Below, in pieces: positions 6,044 through 8,533 of a stretch of 8,533 nucleotides of DNA. Source of the stretch: an uncultured Prevotella sp. (GTDB taxonomy: Bacteria > Bacteroidota > Bacteroidia > Bacteroidales > Bacteroidaceae); assembly GCA_900554835.1 (NCBI GenBank), contig USJD01000158.1, forward strand, positions 1 to 8,533, given 5' to 3'. The notes beneath the pieces are model-generated. The model was given only the letters and a program-made list of their open reading frames with translations. It was not told the origin of the DNA and searched no databases. The stretch's first letter is position 1; each line of letters opens with the position of its first letter. The translations under genes and the position numbers were made by a program.

Positions 6044-6997
6044 ATGCGTAATATACCTATAGTTACAAAGAACTTGCTGATAGTGAATATCGTGGCTTTC
6101 CTGATTACATATATATTGGGAAAGGACGCTTCAGGTGGTTATGTTCTAAATGATATCTTGGGACTCCATTTCTTTATGGCATCTGATTTCCAGGTCTATC
6201 AACTGATTACTTACATGTTTATGCATGGTGGTTTCGAACATATTATCTTCAATATGTTCGCACTTTGGATGTTCGGTTGTGTCGTGGAAAGAGTGTGGGG
6301 ACCTAAGAAATTCCTTTTTTATTACATCGCCTGTGGGTTGGGTGCAGGATTGTTTCAGGAGTTGGCTCAGACTGTTCAGTTTTATTTTACAGCGTCCGAA
6401 CAGTTCCCGGAATTGACAATATCCCAATTATGGACTATAGGACATAATAGTGCTGATGTTTTGAATGGTTGGACTACCGTTGGAGCTTCTGGTGCTATTT
6501 ATGGTATCTTGTTGGCTTTTGGTATGATATTCCCAGAGGAACGTATTTTCATTTTCCCATTGCCTATTCCTATCAAGGCTAAGTATTTTGTAATAGGATA
6601 TGCTGCTATCGAATTGGTTTCAGCCATCGCTACAACAGGTGATGGTGTGGCTCATATTGCTCACCTTGGTGGTATGGTAGTTGGATTCTTTATGATTCGT
6701 TATTGGAGAAAACAAGTTAATGGATATAGTGGAAGTAGTGCTCGTGATGCTTTTGAGAAACTTCGTGATTCTTTAGGTGGAAAGCGCAACCGTCAGCATT
6801 TTAACTATACCCGCAATCGCAATCCTCAGTCTGACAGCAACTCTTATCAGTCTCATCAGCAGGATTGGGATTATAATGCCCATAAGCGTGCCACTCAGGA
6901 GGAGATAGATCGAATCCTGGACAAGATTCGCAAAAGCGGCTATGATAGTTTGACAAAAGATGAGAAGCAGACTCTTTTTGACCAGAGTAAGAAATAA
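6044..6997 (+). CDS. Rhomboid-family intramembrane serine protease with soluble C-terminal tail
   Basis: This 317-residue inner-membrane protease cuts substrates within or near their membrane helices. About six membrane segments are visible, near 10-26, 52-62/66-85, 90-107, 143-163, 177-197 and 202-221. The catalytic dyad is Ser149 in VGASGAIYG (the GxSG motif) and His207 in AHLGGMVVG. His66 and Asn70 in HIIFN match the oxyanion-side HxxxN motif (GlpG His150/Asn154), so the enzyme looks active. A loop of about 40 residues (105-145) separates the helix after HxxxN from the catalytic helix. After the membrane core comes a polar Arg/Asn/Gln/Ser-rich linker (about 224-280), then a short helical domain, EEIDRILDKIRKSGYDSLTKDEK (286-308), resembling the C-terminal DUF6576 module of many Bacteroidota rhomboids. 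Substrates are unknown. The next gene starts 51 bp downstream, probably in the same operon. Confidence 0.94.
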   Translation: MRNIPIVTKNLLIVNIVAFLITYILGKDASGGYVLNDILGLHFFMASDFQVYQLITYMFMHGGFEHIIFNMFALWMFGCVVERVWGPKKFLFYYIACGLGAGLFQELAQTVQFYFTASEQFPELTISQLWTIGHNSADVLNGWTTVGASGAIYGILLAFGMIFPEERIFIFPLPIPIKAKYFVIGYAAIELVSAIATTGDGVAHIAHLGGMVVGFFMIRYWRKQVNGYSGSSARDAFEKLRDSLGGKRNRQHFNYTRNRNPQSDSNSYQSHQQDWDYNAHKRATQEEIDRILDKIRKSGYDSLTKDEKQTLFDQSKK

Positions 6998-7048
6998 GCT
7001 GGTTTTTTGGGGCGCAATAGATTATGATATAAAGAAATAAGTGGCAAG

Positions 7049-8140
7049 ATGATATTTAAACAATTGAGACAGTTTTCTATCAGGATGATTGCGGGAGCAA
7101 ATATTGCTACCATAATCATCCTGTTTCTTATAGGCTTTTCAGATCATCTTCATCCGGAAAGATTTGCCATGTTGTCGAATGTAGGTTTGCTTTTCCCTGT
7201 TTTTCTCTTCATCAACTTAGGGTTTCTTATCTTTTGGCTGATATTTAAGGTGCGTTATGCGCTGATTCCTTTCATGGGGTTCATTATCTGTTATGTACCT
7301 GTGCGTGAATATATTCCCTTCAATATTCCTTGTGAGGCTCCGAAGGGTTCCATCAAGATCCTTTCATATAATACCTGGGCTTTTGCTGAGGGAGAGATGG
7401 GGGAAGATGGCATTAATCCTGTTGTGAAGTATATCAAGGAACAGAATGCTGACATAGTATGTCTTCAGGAAGTGGGACATAATGGGGATGTGGAGAACCA
7501 GTTGGATTCTCTTCTCTACCCGATGTATGCCTATCGGGATACAACCTGGCATTCGGGAGGTGGTGATGTGGTAGGTATATTGAGCAAATATCCGATTCTT
7601 TCTAAGGAACGAATCCTATATGAGTCAGCGGGAAACCTCAGCGTGGCTTATCAGTTAGAAATCAACCATGAAAAGGTACTCTTGATTAATAATCATCTGG
7701 AAACAACGGGGTTGACCTTGGAAGAACGGGCGCAGTTTAAGCAACTGATCAAAGGAAAACTGGAGACTGATACGGCTGAAATCACTTCCAAGTTACTGGT
7801 TGTAAAATTGGGAGAGGCTACCCGTAAGCGAGCATCACAGGCAGAAGCAGTCGCAGATTACATCCGTCAGCATCGGGATATGAGTATTATTCTCTGTGGT
7901 GATTTCAATGATGGACCGATTTCTTATTCCCATCGAACCATTGCCAAAGGACTTACAGATTGCTATGTAGCAAGTGGCAACGGACCGGGTATCAGTTATC
8001 ATCATGCGGGATTTTTTGTAAGGATTGACAATATCATGTGTTCAGATGATTGGGAACCATACGGGTGCAAAATAGACCGCAAAATATCGTCATCTGACCA
8101 TTATCCTATCGTTTGTTACCTAAAAAAGCGGGATAAATAG
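7049..8140 (+). CDS. Membrane-anchored endonuclease/exonuclease/phosphatase (EEP) family protein
   Basis: This 363-residue protein has an N-terminal membrane anchor of about three hydrophobic segments (12-30, 44-66, 68-85) and a C-terminal Mg-dependent EEP catalytic domain from about residue 101. The active-site set is complete: Asn108 in SYNTW, Glu141 in CLQEVG, His216 in NNHLETTG, Asp285 and Asn287 in GDFNDGP, Asp327 in DNIM, and Asp350-His351 in SSDHYPIV. A predicted-helical insert (about 222-268, rich in Glu and Lys) follows the His216 strand. The fold hydrolyses phosphodiesters or phosphomonoesters in nucleic acids, inositol phosphates or sphingolipids, so the substrate is open. By the positive-inside rule (KQLRQFSIR before the first helix, KVRY between the second and third), the catalytic domain should lie in the periplasm, which is an inference. 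The gene follows the rhomboid gene by 51 bp with no promoter box seen between them. The ATG at 7049 gives the basic N-terminus expected before the first helix. Confidence 0.9.
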   Translation: MIFKQLRQFSIRMIAGANIATIIILFLIGFSDHLHPERFAMLSNVGLLFPVFLFINLGFLIFWLIFKVRYALIPFMGFIICYVPVREYIPFNIPCEAPKGSIKILSYNTWAFAEGEMGEDGINPVVKYIKEQNADIVCLQEVGHNGDVENQLDSLLYPMYAYRDTTWHSGGGDVVGILSKYPILSKERILYESAGNLSVAYQLEINHEKVLLINNHLETTGLTLEERAQFKQLIKGKLETDTAEITSKLLVVKLGEATRKRASQAEAVADYIRQHRDMSIILCGDFNDGPISYSHRTIAKGLTDCYVASGNGPGISYHHAGFFVRIDNIMCSDDWEPYGCKIDRKISSSDHYPIVCYLKKRDK

Positions 8141-8182
8141 CAAAAAAGCCTCAAATTATTCTTATAAAAGAAAAAAAATGAT

Positions 8183-8190
8183 TATTTTTG
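8183..8190 (+). promoter_or_regulatory. Predicted -7 box (TATTTTTG) of the secDF promoter
   Basis: TATTTTTG fits TAnnTTTG and lies 69 bases before the secDF ATG. The -33 position is occupied only by a weak TTATTCTT (8157-8164). Transcription would begin near 8195-8199, giving a leader of about 60 bases that is almost entirely A and T. The box lies 42 bases after the stop of the preceding EEP gene, where no hairpin terminator is evident, so read-through from the rhomboid operon into secDF is also possible. Confidence 0.5.
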
Positions 8191-8259
8191 CACGTCATTA
8201 TGTTGATAATAAAGAAATTAGACGAAAATAAAATAAATAATTAATAATAAATAATAGAA

Positions 8260-8533
8260 ATGCAAAACAAAGGAATTGTAATTTGTGTTGCCGTCTTATT
8301 GACGCTTGCAAGCATCTTCTATCTGTCATTCTCAGTAGCAACAAGCTACTATGACAGTGAGGCTGCAAAGATCAAAGACCCTATTGCCCAGCAGGACTAT
8401 AAGGATTCTGTGAAGTACTTGGGTGTTTATTCTTATCAGAATTGCTTGGAAACTCAGATTGGTCTTGGACTTGACCTCAAGGGCGGTATGAATGTAATTC
8501 TTGAGATTTCTGTACCTGATGTAATTGAAAACC
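8260..8533 (+). CDS. secDF: Protein translocase subunit SecDF, N-terminal part (3' end outside window)
   Basis: The first 91 codons of a gene cut by the right edge are present; they begin MQNKGIVICVAVLLTLASIF, a membrane helix at about residues 5-24. They continue into a periplasmic segment with the SecD hallmark GLGLDLKGGMNVILE (68-82; LDLKGG at 71-76). SecD and SecF are RND-type proton-driven partners of SecYEG that pull secreted proteins into the periplasm. In Bacteroidota the two are usually fused into one protein of about 1000 residues; the fusion cannot be verified here because only the SecD start is seen. The helix is followed by about 40 residues before LDLKGG, as is common in the fused forms. 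The ATG at 8260 is the first in frame after the AT-rich leader and gives the expected helix directly. A 14-codon open frame (8200-8244) precedes it within the leader. Confidence 0.92.
   Translation, partial: MQNKGIVICVAVLLTLASIFYLSFSVATSYYDSEAAKIKDPIAQQDYKDSVKYLGVYSYQNCLETQIGLGLDLKGGMNVILEISVPDVIEN

Noticed and set aside
8179..8232. 17-codon frame starting at ATG 8179 before secDF
   Set aside because: It overlaps the predicted -7 box, so it would not be on the secDF transcript from that promoter, and it shows no recognisable feature.
1..8533. CRISPR arrays, tRNA or rRNA genes, insertion sequences, integrase sites
   Set aside because: Reading both strands showed no regularly spaced repeats, no tRNA-like cloverleaf with CCA-type end, no transposase or integrase frame, and no long terminal inverted repeats.

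Overview
The window looks like chromosomal DNA from a member of the Bacteroidota, most likely a Prevotella/Segatella-type gut or oral species. The reasons are a TonB-dependent receptor paired with a DUF4249 lipoprotein and a FecR protein ending in a DUF4974-like domain, a fused SecDF, the absence of clear Shine-Dalgarno sequences, and promoter -7 boxes of the Bacteroidota form TAnnTTTG in front of four transcription units. The genus is inferred from protein flavour and was not tested. No mobile element, CRISPR array, tRNA or rRNA is visible, and no stretch of more than about 210 bases lacks a gene.

Bases 1-3574 (+) carry the 3' part of an outer-membrane TonB-dependent receptor gene (reading frame open at the left edge), a DUF4249 surface-type lipoprotein gene, and a fecR-type anti-sigma gene. 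Gaps of 57 and 33 bp suggest one operon. Together they look like an uptake system with its own cell-surface signalling. The partner ECF sigma factor is not in the window, and the substrate cannot be read from it.

Bases 3575-5464 (+) hold a promoter followed by kduI and kduD, consecutive steps in breakdown of unsaturated uronates from pectin or glycosaminoglycans (DKI to DKII to KDG). No lyase, unsaturated glucuronyl hydrolase, kdgK or eda is present here, so this is a detached catabolic pair. kduD has the codon bias of a highly expressed gene. A strong hairpin (5509-5531) lies between convergent kduD and the HU gene and probably terminates both.

Bases 5560-5835 (-) encode an HU-family nucleoid protein. 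A 208-bp divergent spacer carries a promoter for HU on one strand and one for a rhomboid protease gene on the other. The rhomboid gene (6044-6997) is followed after 51 bp by a membrane-anchored endonuclease/exonuclease/phosphatase-family gene (7049-8140), probably in the same operon. After a further 119 bp with its own promoter and an AT-rich leader, secDF begins at 8260 and runs off the right edge.

Most of this is ordinary Bacteroidota gene content. I did not find a clearly new system. The points most worth a second look are the anti-sigma gene placed last in the receptor operon, the rhomboid/membrane-EEP pair whose active sites may both face the membrane or periplasm, and a 14-codon open frame in the secDF leader.
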